Shown in pieces: positions 1 through 8,983 of a DNA stretch of 64,000 nucleotides. Each line of letters opens with the position of its first letter. The first letter of the stretch is position 1. Origin of the DNA: Arthrobacter sp. Alg241-R88 (lineage in GTDB: Bacteria; Actinomycetota; Actinomycetes; Actinomycetales; Micrococcaceae); NCBI RefSeq assembly GCF_900537115.1, contig NZ_UNRG01000008.1:1-64000 (forward strand), read 5' to 3'. Below the pieces are notes generated by a model. The model made no database searches and had not been told where the DNA came from. It saw only the letters and a program-made list of their open reading frames with translations. The translations under genes and the position numbers were made by a program.

Positions 1-21
1 GGGCAACGACGGCCTGAACCT

Positions 22-507
22 TTACCGTCGTCCCTGTTCCCTCAAGGCCCGCAGTTTTCCCAGGTACGCCACCTGGGCGCGCAGCCGCTCGTTCTCCCGC
101 CGCAACCGCTCAAGCTCGGGCAGCTCCGCAGGTGGCAGGGCATCAGGTTTCCGGGGTCTGCCTTTGGGCTTTGGCCGCAACCCGTCCTCACCCTCCAGAC
201 GATACGCCCTGACCCACTTTTGCAGCAGCTCACGGGAGGCCAAACCGGCCTCCACCGCCAGCTCCGGGCCGGGCTCGCCCGCGAGGAATCGCTGCACCAA
301 GGCCAGCTTGAACTCGAACGAGTACGACTTCGCCGGCCTGCTCACCAGCACTCCTTGCCCATGAATCCTCCACCGCCCATACAGTGCCCTGACCGGCACC
401 CAAGGCGCATCCAGCAAACGAGCCGCCGCCCGATACCCGATACCCCTCTCAAACAACGCTACAGCCGCCTCACGCTGCGCCTCAGATAATGAACTACTTG
501 CACGCAT
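22..507 (-). CDS. IS3-family transposase OrfA (helix-turn-helix)
   Basis: This 161-residue protein is the DNA-binding half of an IS3-type transposase. It has two helix-turn-helix units (about residues 8-55 and 60-110), a basic linker PKPKGRPRKP, and a C-terminal heptad stretch ELERLRRENERLRAQ that fits the OrfA leucine zipper. Such proteins normally join orfB by a -1 frameshift to make the full transposase; orfB would lie outside the window. The start codon is directly preceded by a large hairpin made of the terminal repeat, leaving almost no room for a normal leader. Confidence 0.85.
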   Translation of the reverse strand: MRASSSLSEAQREAAVALFERGIGYRAAARLLDAPWVPVRALYGRWRIHGQGVLVSRPAKSYSFEFKLALVQRFLAGEPGPELAVEAGLASRELLQKWVRAYRLEGEDGLRPKPKGRPRKPDALPPAELPELERLRRENERLRAQVAYLGKLRALREQGRR

Positions 508-509
508 AA

Positions 510-565
510 AACTGCTCCCCGGAAGTCGGAACTGAATTTCTCAGTCCAACTTCCGGGGAGCAGTT
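510..565. repeat. IS terminal repeat with inverted copy forming a hairpin
   Basis: The arms at 510-535 and 541-565 are inverted copies separated by 5 bases. The outer 17 bases (AACTGCTCCCCGGAAGT) match perfectly and the inner parts match imperfectly. The right arm is the terminal repeat of the IS; the left arm is an inverted copy of it abutting the transposase start. In other elements such hairpins reduce transposase expression from outside transcription; that role here is inferred. Confidence 0.7.
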
Positions 566-569
566 CAAG

Positions 570-615
570 AGTGAGAGAGCGTCAGGGAAGAACACGCATT
601 AAGTGAGAGAGCGTC
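570..615. repeat. Pair of 14-bp direct repeats between IS end and paaZ
   Basis: AGTGAGAGAGCGTC occurs at 570-583 and again at 602-615, a 32-bp period, starting three bases outside the IS end. On the minus strand it lies just after the paaZ stop. It belongs neither to the IS repeat nor to a coding frame. It may be a genus-specific dispersed intergenic repeat or an old insertion scar. Confidence 0.5.
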
Positions 616-628
616 CCGGGAGGTGGGG

Positions 629-2740
629 CTACTTCGCGACCAGGGTGAGGACGTCGTAGGTGGCGACGATCTCGTCGTTCTGGTTGGTGAGCACTGCGTC
701 CCAGGCAACCTCGCCGTACTCGTCCGTTTCGCGCGGGGTGATCTTCTTGGCAGTCAAGGTCACCCGGATGGAATCGCCCCCGGCCACCGGGGTGACGAAG
801 CGCAGGTTCTCCAGGCCGGAATTGGCCAGCACCGGGCCCGGGGCGGGTTCCACGAACAATCCGGCGGCCCAGCTGAGCAGCAGGTATCCGTGCGCCACGA
901 TGCCGGGGAAGAACGGGTTGGCTTCCGCGGCTTCCTCGTTGGTGTGGGCGTAGAACGTGTCGCCGGTGGAGTTGGCGAAGGCGGTGATGTCCTCCAGCGT
1001 GACCTGGCGCAGCTCCGACCGGACGGCGTCTCCGATCCGCAGCGTCTCCAGTGACTTTTGGAACGGGTGCGTCCCCTCAGTTTCAACGGTGAAGTTGCGG
1101 TCGGCTCCGGCATGCCAAACCCCGGTAATGGCGGTGAGCATGTTGGGCGAGCCCTGGATGGCCGTGCGCTGCATGTGGTGCATCACCGAGCGGATTCCGC
1201 CCAGCTCCTCACCCCCTCCTGCCCGGCCGGGACCGCCGTGGACCAGGTGCGGAACGGGTGAGCCGTGGCCGGTGGAGCTGCGGGCGTCCTCGCGGTTGAG
1301 CATCAGGACGCGGCCGTGGTGGGCGGCGATTCCCATCACGAGTTCGCGGGCCACGGCCGGATCGTTGGTGCACACCGAGGCCACCAGGGAGCCGTTGCCG
1401 CGGGCGGCGAGGCGAATGGCATCGGGAATGTCCTTGTAGCCGATCACGGAGGAAACGGGGCCGAAGGCCTCCAGCGAGTGGACTTCCTCCGCCTCGGGGT
1501 CATGCCAGTTCAGCAGGACCGGAGCCATGAAGGCGCCGCCGTCCAGCACGCCCGTGGATCCGTCTGCGGAGGTGACCGACGGCGATTCGAGCGTTCCGTA
1601 CGCGAGCTCACCACCGGCGTCGAGCATTGACTGCACGGCCGCGCGGACGTCCTCGAGCTGCTCCACCGAGGCGAGCGCGCCCATGGTGACGCCGTCGGCC
1701 CGGGGGTCTCCCAGGACAACACGTTCGGAGATCCGCTTGCCGACGGCCGCAGACACCGCGGCTACGAGCTCCTGCGGGACGATGGCGCGGCGGATGGCGG
1801 TGCACTTCTGCCCCGCCTTTGCGGTCATTTCGGTGACGACGGACTTCACGAAGGCGTCGAATTCCGGTGTGCCCTCTACGGCGTCGGGGCCCAGGATCGC
1901 GGCGTTCAGGGAGTCGGTTTCGGAGGTGAACCGGACCCCGCCCTGGACCACGTTGGGGTGGGATTTGAGGGACAGTGCGGTGGAGGCAGAGCCGGTGAAG
2001 GCCACCAGGTCGCGGTAGTCCAGCACATCCAGCAGCCCGCGGACGGAACCGGAAATCAGCTGCAGCGAGCCCTTGGGCAGGATGTTGGATTCAACAATGG
2101 CCTTCACCACGGCCGCTGCCACGTAGCCGGTGGGCGTGGCGGGCTTGACGATGGTGGGAACGCCGGCGATGAAGGCCGGGGCGAACTTCTCCAGCATGCC
2201 CCACACAGGGAAGTTGAACGCGTTGATCTGCACCGCCACGCCCGGGATGCGGGTGTAGATGTGCTCGCCGGCGAAGGAGCCGTCCTTGGACAGCACCTCC
2301 ATGGGCCCGTCCACCACCACCTGCGAGTTCGGCAGTTCGCGCCGGCCCTTCGAGCCGAACGTGAAGAGGACGCCGATGCCGCCGTCGATGTCGATCATGG
2401 AGTCGACCTTGGTGGCGCCGGTCTGGGCGGAGAAGGAGTAGAAGTGTTCGCGCCGGGCGTGGAGGTACTGCGCCAGTTCCTTGAGCTTGAGGGCGCGCTG
2501 GTGGAAGGTCAGCTGGCCGAGTTCGGCCTGTCCGGTGGTGCGGCCGTAGTCGACGACGGTGGCAAGGTCCAGCCCCTCCGTGCTCACCTTGGCCAAAATC
2601 TCCCCCGTGCTCGCGTCGCGTACGGGGACAGCGGAACCCGTGGAACCGTCGTCGGGCGTCCACCACGCATCCATGATGAAGCTGGGCACTGTCTCCACGG
2701 TGTCGACCGTGGCCTGGGGAGCTGTGGCGGTGGTGGTCAT
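629..2740 (-). CDS. paaZ: PaaZ: oxepin-CoA hydrolase / semialdehyde dehydrogenase
   Basis: PaaZ opens the oxepin-CoA ring in aerobic phenylacetate degradation and oxidises the resulting semialdehyde. The 703-residue protein has an aldehyde dehydrogenase domain (about 10-520; nucleophile Cys in AGQKCTAIRR) and a C-terminal MaoC hydratase domain (about 545-700; NSTGDTFYAH and GIVAHGYLLLS). The length agrees with the roughly 680-residue E. coli enzyme. The ATG at 2740 is chosen because GGAAGGA precedes it; an upstream in-frame ATG at 2824 would cover the operator. It is divergent from paaI across a shared operator region. No ring-oxygenase (paaABCDE) or ligase (paaK) genes are present here. Confidence 0.93.
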   Translation of the reverse strand: MTTTATAPQATVDTVETVPSFIMDAWWTPDDGSTGSAVPVRDASTGEILAKVSTEGLDLATVVDYGRTTGQAELGQLTFHQRALKLKELAQYLHARREHFYSFSAQTGATKVDSMIDIDGGIGVLFTFGSKGRRELPNSQVVVDGPMEVLSKDGSFAGEHIYTRIPGVAVQINAFNFPVWGMLEKFAPAFIAGVPTIVKPATPTGYVAAAVVKAIVESNILPKGSLQLISGSVRGLLDVLDYRDLVAFTGSASTALSLKSHPNVVQGGVRFTSETDSLNAAILGPDAVEGTPEFDAFVKSVVTEMTAKAGQKCTAIRRAIVPQELVAAVSAAVGKRISERVVLGDPRADGVTMGALASVEQLEDVRAAVQSMLDAGGELAYGTLESPSVTSADGSTGVLDGGAFMAPVLLNWHDPEAEEVHSLEAFGPVSSVIGYKDIPDAIRLAARGNGSLVASVCTNDPAVARELVMGIAAHHGRVLMLNREDARSSTGHGSPVPHLVHGGPGRAGGGEELGGIRSVMHHMQRTAIQGSPNMLTAITGVWHAGADRNFTVETEGTHPFQKSLETLRIGDAVRSELRQVTLEDITAFANSTGDTFYAHTNEEAAEANPFFPGIVAHGYLLLSWAAGLFVEPAPGPVLANSGLENLRFVTPVAGGDSIRVTLTAKKITPRETDEYGEVAWDAVLTNQNDEIVATYDVLTLVAK

Positions 2741-2786
2741 CGTTGACGGGTCCTTCCAACAAGGGGCATACAAAGGCGGCCAGTGA

Positions 2787-2808
2787 TTACTGACCGTCCG
2801 TTCGGTAA
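2787..2808. promoter_or_regulatory. TetR/PaaR-type operator between paaZ and paaI
   Basis: A 22-bp imperfect palindrome, TTACTGACCGT followed by CCGTTCGGTAA, lies between the divergent paaZ and paaI genes. Its pattern TTACnGAnCG with the inverse arm recurs at 11089-11110 in front of the thiolase operon. The form resembles operators of TetR-type repressors of phenylacetyl-CoA regulons. The regulator gene is not in the window. Confidence 0.65.
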
Positions 2809-2884
2809 TATATTCACCATACATGAAAGGCCGTGGTGCAGACTAGAAGGCCGGGCCGGAAATGGCCACCCAGAAGGAGAACAC

Positions 2885-3331
2885 ATGAACGCCCCGTCAC
2901 CGAAGGATGCAGCTGTGGAGAACCACCCTGAGGCGCACGAACTGTGGAAGATAACGCTCGGCGAGCTCGACGAGAAGATGGGCGTGAAAATCGTCGAGGA
3001 GTCGGTGGAGCGGGTGGTGGCCACCATGCCTGTGGAGGGGAATAGGCAGTCCTTTGGGCTGCTGCACGGCGGGGCGTCGCTGGCCGTGGGCGAAGCTGTG
3101 GGGTCATGGGCTGCCGTGATCCATGCGAGCACCATGGGCAAGACGGCGGTGGGTGTGGATGTCTCCGCCACCCACCACCGCTCGGCGCGGGAGGGCCATT
3201 TGACCATCACCGCCACACCCATCCATCTGGGCGGGACGCTAACCACGCATCAGGTGGTCATCACCAACGAGGCCGGCCAGCGGCTCTGCACCATGCGCAT
3301 CACCAACCTGCTGATGCGGCGGCACAAATAA
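2885..3331 (+). CDS. paaI: PaaI-type hydroxyphenylacetyl-CoA thioesterase
   Basis: This 148-residue hotdog-fold thioesterase rescues CoA from dead-end intermediates of phenylacetate degradation. The motif LLHGGASLAVGE holds the family's HGG and downstream acidic residue. The length is normal for PaaI. ATG at 2885 follows a strong AGAAGGAG site. It is divergent from paaZ and shares the operator at 2787-2808, which supports the PaaI assignment over a generic hotdog thioesterase. Confidence 0.88.
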   Translation: MNAPSPKDAAVENHPEAHELWKITLGELDEKMGVKIVEESVERVVATMPVEGNRQSFGLLHGGASLAVGEAVGSWAAVIHASTMGKTAVGVDVSATHHRSAREGHLTITATPIHLGGTLTTHQVVITNEAGQRLCTMRITNLLMRRHK

Positions 3332-3361
3332 GCCGTCTGGACGGGTTGCTTGTCCGAACCT

Positions 3362-5986
3362 TTAGTCGGGCGTCTGGCTCCTCCGACGGCGGACCAGCGC
3401 CATCAGCACGGCACCGACGGCGATTGCGGTTGCGGCAGCGCCTGCCGCGGGGAGAAGCGCGGACGGGCCGGTGTAGGCCAGGTTGCCGGTATTCCTCCGG
3501 TCACCGCTGCCTCCGGTATTGGCGAGGCCGGCAGGAAGCACGACGGCGGCGCTATCGCCGGCTGAGGCTGGTTCACTGTCTGCGGCAGGGACCGCAGCAG
3601 GAAGAACCGGAGCCAGGGACGCGTCGAGTTCCACCGTCGGAGCGTCAATGGCGAAGGCCACCGTCGCAGGAGCAGAGCTGACTCCGTCTACAGCCTGGGT
3701 CACTGAAACGGTGTGGGTTCCAACGGCCAGCCCGGCAGGGAACGGCACGGTCCAGGCTCCGCCAGCGACCAGGACCCGTGGCGCCACAGCCTGCGCGGAA
3801 GTTCGTGACCCGGCTGCGCCAACTGCCGGTGCAGCAGAGACCGCTACCCCGTCAACGGACACCATCACCTCCGCACCGGTAAGCCCTGTTCCCGAGATGG
3901 TGGCCGGAAGCATATCCGGCCGAACGTGCTGCCCTTCAGCGATGCTGTGGATAGCTGGGGCGGGTGGCAGAACGGAAAGCGTTGCCGTGACCGGAGGGCC
4001 GTCCGGAAGGCCGGCGTACCGCTGCACAGCAGTCACGTTTACCTTGCCATAAGGGGGTGGGGCCGTCAGCGGAATAGACCAGCTGCCGTCCTGGCCGACG
4101 AGACCAGAGCCTGCGATATCACCGGAAAGGGTCACCGTGGCACCGGGCGTTCCCGTGCCCGCTACGCTCGTCAGCTCAGCCAAGGGATCGATGGCCGACG
4201 TGGTGATGCTCGGCTCCGGAAGGAACGACGGGGCGATCACGACACTCATTGGCGCGGCTCCGGAACTGCTGAAGCCATTCACCGTCTCTGCTGTGAAGGT
4301 GAGGGGGCCCGGTACGTCGGGAGCTGTGAAATACCAGTTCCCTGCAAGGTCCAGGGGCACTTCGAAGGGCTGCCGGCCGGGCAAAGCTATTCGCACCTTG
4401 GAGCCGGCTGCCACCGCGGAAGCCGGGGCAGCCGGGACCCGTCCGGTGACGCTTGTTCCGCCTGGGACCGCACTGCCCGCCGGGACAAGTTCGGGCTTGT
4501 TGAGGAACAGTTCGAGCTCGACCCCGCCAGGGATACTGGCCGTGGCATCCTGCAGGGTTGCTGCAATGGCCCTGGTCTGCGTGCCGTTAAGGCTTTCGGC
4601 CCCGGCATGCATGCCGACAGCAAAATTGCCACTAATCCATGGACCACCTGAATCGCCACCGGCTGACTTCACCGACGCTGAATCGAAGGCACGGATGGGC
4701 CGAAGGTCGGTGCCTGAGCCGTCCGGCAGGTATGCGTTGTTCCGTCCCGGCATCATCCAGATACCTACTGAATCAACCGTGCCGCACTTCCATCCTGTTG
4801 TCCGTCCGGAGCGGCAGACGGCTTGGCCTTCCACGGGAGCAGCGGTCCCGACGATCCGGACGGCGCGCGGGCCCGGCGCCGCAGGGCTATCCCACTTGGT
4901 GGCGGCGGGTTGAAGGTCAAGCCCAGGAGCGAGGTCCTGGATCACGGCAATGTCGGTGCCGATACCCGCTCCAGCTGCTGTTGCGGAGGAATTGTTGGGC
5001 CCACCGAACTGGCTGAAACCAAAGGTGCCAAGAGCGGCATTTGTCGGCGTCAAAGGAATGGTTGAGCCGCCGGCAGGAGCGGCCGTCAGTGGTTCAAGTT
5101 CAGCAACTTTGGCAGCGCCGTCGTCCGTGCAGTGTCCGGCAGTCAGCAACAGTGGCAGCCCGGACGGGCTGAATGCTGCAAACCCTGCTGAACATCGAGG
5201 AAAGCTGTCCACCAGGTACCCCTGTCCGCCAAAGACGTCGTCCTCAGTCCTGACAGTGGTGCCCTCCTGGAGCTGAACATTGGCGTAGCGGGCCGCGAAC
5301 TGCGCAGGCGTCACTTTGCCGGGAGCCGCCGGCGCCACCTCAGGCCCTTGGGAGGACTGCAAGCGAGGACCAGCCTGGAGCCCCGATTCAGGGGTGTTGA
5401 CGAACCCGGTGCGAATAACAAAGCGGCCCTCTGCGTAGGTGACTGCCTGCAGCCCTTGCATTCCGACGTCGCGAACGTAGGCGTGAAACAATTCATCGAT
5501 ATCTGAAGCGACCAGTTCCGGCCCTGGCAGAGCCGCCGGCGAGGCAGAGGCCACCAGCACAAAGTCGCCACCAACCTGCTGGTTCAGCAGGTCCACTTGG
5601 GCTTCCAAGGCGGCGCCCTTGCCTTCTACCCTGATCTTTCCGGCGCCCAGGCTGATACTGGAGTAGCCCGGGAGCCCGCGCAGGGCCTCCGCGGCGGCGG
5701 CAGCGCGGCGGCCAAGTTCACCGGCAGCATTAAATTCCTCAAGGCTCATGCCGAGATCGCGGAGAACCGCTTCGGAAAGGCCCGCCTCGGTGGACCCTGT
5801 GTCGCGGATTCCGGAAGCCTGAGTATCCGCACCCCGATGCCAGCCACCGTCCGAGAATGCTTCCGGCGTCGCGGTTTTAGCGCCCGCTGACACCGGCAGG
5901 GCCGCAGCCGCCGCAGGGAGTCCCAAGACCAGCACTATCCCAGCTGCTGCTCCTGCGCCAAAGATTCGTTTCACTCGCGCCGCCAT
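3362..5986 (-). CDS. Secreted trypsin-like serine protease with LAXTG cell-wall anchor
   Basis: The 874-residue protein begins with a signal peptide (about 1-35) and a long pro-region (about 60-215) like that of alpha-lytic/streptogrisin proteases. The S1-type catalytic domain follows: His near 284 (TAGHCTDDG), Asp near 344 (GIGTDIAVIQ) and Ser near 445 (SAGGDSGGPW). Residues about 500-780 look like repeated Ig-like beta domains. The C terminus carries LAYTG, a hydrophobic helix and RRRR, matching a LAXTG substrate of class E sortase; an earlier LANTG lies about 18 residues upstream. It is probably an autoprocessed surface protease. Substrate unknown; no sortase gene is nearby. Confidence 0.85.
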   Translation of the reverse strand: MAARVKRIFGAGAAAGIVLVLGLPAAAAALPVSAGAKTATPEAFSDGGWHRGADTQASGIRDTGSTEAGLSEAVLRDLGMSLEEFNAAGELGRRAAAAAEALRGLPGYSSISLGAGKIRVEGKGAALEAQVDLLNQQVGGDFVLVASASPAALPGPELVASDIDELFHAYVRDVGMQGLQAVTYAEGRFVIRTGFVNTPESGLQAGPRLQSSQGPEVAPAAPGKVTPAQFAARYANVQLQEGTTVRTEDDVFGGQGYLVDSFPRCSAGFAAFSPSGLPLLLTAGHCTDDGAAKVAELEPLTAAPAGGSTIPLTPTNAALGTFGFSQFGGPNNSSATAAGAGIGTDIAVIQDLAPGLDLQPAATKWDSPAAPGPRAVRIVGTAAPVEGQAVCRSGRTTGWKCGTVDSVGIWMMPGRNNAYLPDGSGTDLRPIRAFDSASVKSAGGDSGGPWISGNFAVGMHAGAESLNGTQTRAIAATLQDATASIPGGVELELFLNKPELVPAGSAVPGGTSVTGRVPAAPASAVAAGSKVRIALPGRQPFEVPLDLAGNWYFTAPDVPGPLTFTAETVNGFSSSGAAPMSVVIAPSFLPEPSITTSAIDPLAELTSVAGTGTPGATVTLSGDIAGSGLVGQDGSWSIPLTAPPPYGKVNVTAVQRYAGLPDGPPVTATLSVLPPAPAIHSIAEGQHVRPDMLPATISGTGLTGAEVMVSVDGVAVSAAPAVGAAGSRTSAQAVAPRVLVAGGAWTVPFPAGLAVGTHTVSVTQAVDGVSSAPATVAFAIDAPTVELDASLAPVLPAAVPAADSEPASAGDSAAVVLPAGLANTGGSGDRRNTGNLAYTGPSALLPAAGAAATAIAVGAVLMALVRRRRSQTPD

Positions 5987-6218
5987 TCAATTCGTCGCCT
6001 AATTGCGCCTGCGCGTCCTCACGCGGACTCGCCAACTGTCACACCAGTCACAATGGTACCGCCCGGCCCAAAACGCCGAAGCGAGAACCCGTGAGCCAAG
6101 ACCACCTAACCCCCCTATGGCAACTGAGGTGCCACCCCCGATGACGCCATGGTCAAGGCGGCGTACGGTGGCGGTGACTGCCTCCCCGACGGGCAGAGAG
6201 ACAACCAAGGAGAACGTC

Positions 6219-7166
6219 ATGGGAAATGCTGCAGCACGACGGCGTTACTCGGCTTTTGCTTCAGGCCTCGCCTGTCTAGTCACGGTCCTCGGGCTTTCTG
6301 CGATGCCGGCTTCTGCCGCTCCCGCGGCCCAGACCGATTACGTTGCATTGGGCGATTCATACACCGCGGGGACCGGAGCCGGTGACTTCGTGCCAACAAG
6401 CCCGTGCGTGCAGACCCCGGGTGGTTATGCCGATGTCGTCGTTGATCTGAATTCATCCGTCAATCTGGTGTTCAACGCTGCATGTCACGGTGCATTCATT
6501 GACTATGTTGACCCAGCCTTCAACGTACCCACCCTTCAGCAGCAGATTGCTTCCCTTACCGCCGCAGGCAAGGTCAACCGGAACACGGATCTTGTCAGCC
6601 TGACAGCCGGCGCGAACGACGCCGGAGTCAACTCCACGCTTTTCGTCTGCGCCACGTCAACCGCGGATGCGTGCAAGCAGGCGGTCGCCGCATCCGTTAA
6701 GGCGATGCCATCGGTGGGGATCAAGCTTTCCAAGGCGCTGGCATCCATCCACCGCGTAGCGCCCGGCGCCAAGATTGCGGTACTCGGATACCCGAAGTTG
6801 TTCAATCCAGACGGCTACCCGCTGCCCATTTCCCGGGACAATCAGCTCCTGGTCAATGGCGGAACGAGCCTGCTTAACGCCACACTTGCGGCCTCCGTAT
6901 CCTCAGCCAACATCTTCCACCGGGCCAACGCCAAGTACATCGATGTCACTGCGAGGTTCAGGGGTCATGCGGTCAACGACCGCGAGCCATGGATCTTCTT
7001 TAACGCAGGCCCCTTCCTGGACCAGAATGGACTGCCCGTCCTGGACCAAAATGGAAACCCTGTCGCTGATCCCCGGAACTTCCACCCGAACATCGCCGGC
7101 CACGGACTTGGCTATGCTCCGGCCCTGACAAGCGCGGTGGGGATTCCACAACTGGTCCAGCAGTAG
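6219..7166 (+). CDS. Secreted SGNH/GDSL hydrolase
   Basis: This 315-residue protein has a signal peptide ending near ASAAPAAQ. The SGNH blocks are VALGDSYTAG (nucleophile Ser), TAGANDAG (oxyanion Asn) and DPRNFHPNIAGH (Asp and His of the triad), so all catalytic residues are present. Family members are secreted lipases or esterases; the substrate cannot be read from sequence. ATG at 6219 follows AAGGAGA at 6207-6213, so the longer in-frame upstream extension is not used. It is divergent from the surface protease across 232 bp. Confidence 0.87.
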   Translation: MGNAAARRRYSAFASGLACLVTVLGLSAMPASAAPAAQTDYVALGDSYTAGTGAGDFVPTSPCVQTPGGYADVVVDLNSSVNLVFNAACHGAFIDYVDPAFNVPTLQQQIASLTAAGKVNRNTDLVSLTAGANDAGVNSTLFVCATSTADACKQAVAASVKAMPSVGIKLSKALASIHRVAPGAKIAVLGYPKLFNPDGYPLPISRDNQLLVNGGTSLLNATLAASVSSANIFHRANAKYIDVTARFRGHAVNDREPWIFFNAGPFLDQNGLPVLDQNGNPVADPRNFHPNIAGHGLGYAPALTSAVGIPQLVQQ

Positions 7167-7183
7167 CTTCCTGCCAAGCGCCT

Positions 7184-7792
7184 TTACCTCCGCCGCGCCA
7201 GCCGGTACTCCAGCCCGGCGCGGACCATGGGCCATTCGTGTTCGAGGATGGAGAACACCACAGTGTCGCGCAGGAGGCCGTCGCGCGTCCTTGAGTGGTT
7301 GCGGAGCACCCCGTCCTGCTTGGCGCCCAGCCGGGCGATGGCCTCGCGCGACTGGTGGTTGAGCCAGTGCGTCCGGAACTCCACGGCAGGGCAGCCAAGA
7401 ACCTCAAAGGCGTGCCGCAGGAGCAGCAGCTTGGAGTCCGGATTTGTCCCGGTCCCCTGCACGGAAGCGGCGTTCCAGGTGGAGCCGATCTCAACACGGG
7501 GAGTGCCGGCGTCGACATTCATGTAGGTAGTCATCCCGACGATCCTGCCGGGGCCGCCGGTGGCCGGGTCGATCAGCCGGGTAGTGAACGGCAGCATCGA
7601 GCCCTGTTCCTGCAGGGCGAGCCGCCGCTCGATCTCCGCTGCCATTTCGTCCGGGGACGGCACCGACGTGTACCAGAGGCGCCACAGCTCGCCGTCGCGT
7701 GCGGCATCAACGAGGCCGTCGTGATGGTCCGGATTCAGCGGCTCCAGGGTTACATACCGGCCAGTCAGGGTAAGGGGTTCAAGGAAGGTCAC
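7184..7792 (-). CDS. GNAT-family N-acetyltransferase (RimJ/RimL type)
   Basis: The 202-residue protein has the RimJ/RimL-like GNAT layout: N-terminal TLTGRYVTLEPL, a central beta strand with PGRIVGMTTYMNVD and a late conserved region EFRTHWLNHQSREAIARLGAK. These enzymes transfer acetyl from acetyl-CoA to an N terminus or small amine; the substrate is unknown. It starts with GTG and no strong ribosome site is visible. It converges with the GDSL gene with only 17 bp between stops. Confidence 0.82.
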   Translation of the reverse strand: MTFLEPLTLTGRYVTLEPLNPDHHDGLVDAARDGELWRLWYTSVPSPDEMAAEIERRLALQEQGSMLPFTTRLIDPATGGPGRIVGMTTYMNVDAGTPRVEIGSTWNAASVQGTGTNPDSKLLLLRHAFEVLGCPAVEFRTHWLNHQSREAIARLGAKQDGVLRNHSRTRDGLLRDTVVFSILEHEWPMVRAGLEYRLARRR

Positions 7793-7867
7793 TGCATCAG
7801 CCTAGGTCCAACGAACCGGGCCGGTTACGCTGGGCAAAGCACCAGGACGGCAAACGAGGGAGATAAC

Positions 7868-8101
7868 GTGTCAGGACACAATCCGGACCCGGAAGACGAC
7901 AAGCTCACTGGCCTGGAGCCGGGAGGCGGAGTGCCGCCAGGGGAAACGCCGCCGGGCGAAGCCTCCACAACCACCACCCAGGGTCATGACGAACACGGGA
8001 CAAAGAGAAGCACGCAGTTCTTCGTGATTGCAGCCATCGCAGCAGTGGTTTTGCTGTCACTCCTGTACTTCGTCGGCTACATTGTGGGCTTTTTCGACTA
8101 G
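7868..8101 (+). CDS. Small single-pass membrane protein (DUF6480-like)
   Basis: The 77-residue protein has an acidic, proline-rich N-terminal half (LTGLEPGGGVPPGETPPGEA) and one C-terminal membrane helix (FFVIAAIAAVVLLSLLYFVG). The LEPGGGVPPGETPP signature recalls the DUF6480 family of small actinobacterial proteins; that assignment is from memory of the motif. The GTG start at 7868 follows GGGAGA. Function unknown. Confidence 0.7.
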   Translation: MSGHNPDPEDDKLTGLEPGGGVPPGETPPGEASTTTTQGHDEHGTKRSTQFFVIAAIAAVVLLSLLYFVGYIVGFFD

Positions 8102-8110
8102 CCGCCGGTC

Positions 8111-8983
8111 CTAGCTGGGCCAGTCAAAAAAGCCCTTCCCGGTTTTGCGTCCCAGTTCGCCGCGAGCCACCTTGTCCTTGAGGATCTGCGGCGGGGCGAA
8201 TCGCTCCCCCAGCGTGGAGTGCAGGTATTCGGCAATGCCCAGGCGCACATCCAACCCGACAATGTCCGTGGTTCGAAGCGGTCCGGTGGGGTGTTTATAG
8301 CCAAGGACCATGGCGGCGTCGATGTCCTCGGCGGATGCCACCCCCTCCTCCACCATGCGCATCGCTTCCAGGGCGATCGCCACGCCTAGCCGGGAGGACG
8401 CGAACCCGGGGGCATCATTGACGACGACGGCGGTCTTGCCGAGTGCCTCCACCCACCCTTTCGCCGCAGCGGCAAGGCCGGGAGAGGTTTTTTCGCCCAG
8501 CACCACCTCGATCAGGGTGGACGCCGGCACCGGGTTGAAGAAATGCAGGCCCAGGAAGTTTTCCGGCCGCTTGAGTTCCCCGGCCAGTCCATTCACGGAC
8601 AGCGAGGAAGTATTTGACGCCAGATAGGCATCATCCGCCAGCCGCTCCTCGATGCCCTGCAGCGCGGTGACCTTCAGGCCCCAGTCCTCGGGCACCGCTT
8701 CGACCACCAGTTGCCGGTCCTTGAAGGCGTCGTAGTCCACGCCCACGGTAAGCCGTGAAACGAGCTCGTCGAGGCTGGCGTCGACGGCACCGCGCTCAAT
8801 GCTCTTGGCTGCGGCCGCTTCCACCCGTTCCCGGGCTGCCTCGGCGGACTGCTCATCGCGCTCGACCACCAGCACGTCCGCCCCCTTGACCAGGAAGGCG
8901 TGCGCGATGCCGGCACCCATGCGGCCCCCGCCCAGGACGCCGACGCGGGAAGGCAGGCCAGGGGCAGGTTGCGGTGTGCTCAT
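8111..8983 (-). CDS. paaH: 3-hydroxyacyl-CoA dehydrogenase
   Basis: The 290-residue NAD-dependent enzyme oxidises 3-hydroxyacyl-CoA to 3-oxoacyl-CoA. The N-terminal Rossmann motif is GVLGGGRMGAGIAHAF; SNTSSLSVNGLA and LHFFNPVP are conserved family segments, and VVVNDAPGFASSRLG leads into the C-terminal domain. The length is that of the stand-alone PaaH/Hbd type. It is the last gene of the thiolase-hydratase-dehydrogenase operon; its ATG overlaps the hydratase stop by 4 nt (ATGA). The phenylacetate role rests on the shared operator; a general butyryl-CoA role is possible. Confidence 0.88.
   Translation of the reverse strand: MSTPQPAPGLPSRVGVLGGGRMGAGIAHAFLVKGADVLVVERDEQSAEAARERVEAAAAKSIERGAVDASLDELVSRLTVGVDYDAFKDRQLVVEAVPEDWGLKVTALQGIEERLADDAYLASNTSSLSVNGLAGELKRPENFLGLHFFNPVPASTLIEVVLGEKTSPGLAAAAKGWVEALGKTAVVVNDAPGFASSRLGVAIALEAMRMVEEGVASAEDIDAAMVLGYKHPTGPLRTTDIVGLDVRLGIAEYLHSTLGERFAPPQILKDKVARGELGRKTGKGFFDWPS

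Larger units (their letters stand above)
1..567 (-). mobile_element. IS3-family insertion sequence, upstream end only
   Basis: The segment holds orfA of an IS3-family transposase on the minus strand and the end of the element in front of it. The outer end is placed at 567 because the minus strand there begins TGAACTGCTCCCCGGAAGT, the usual TG start of an IS3 terminal repeat. The catalytic orfB and the other terminal repeat should lie left of position 1, so neither intactness nor a target duplication can be judged. The element sits 61 bp downstream of the paaZ stop codon and does not interrupt it. Confidence 0.75.
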
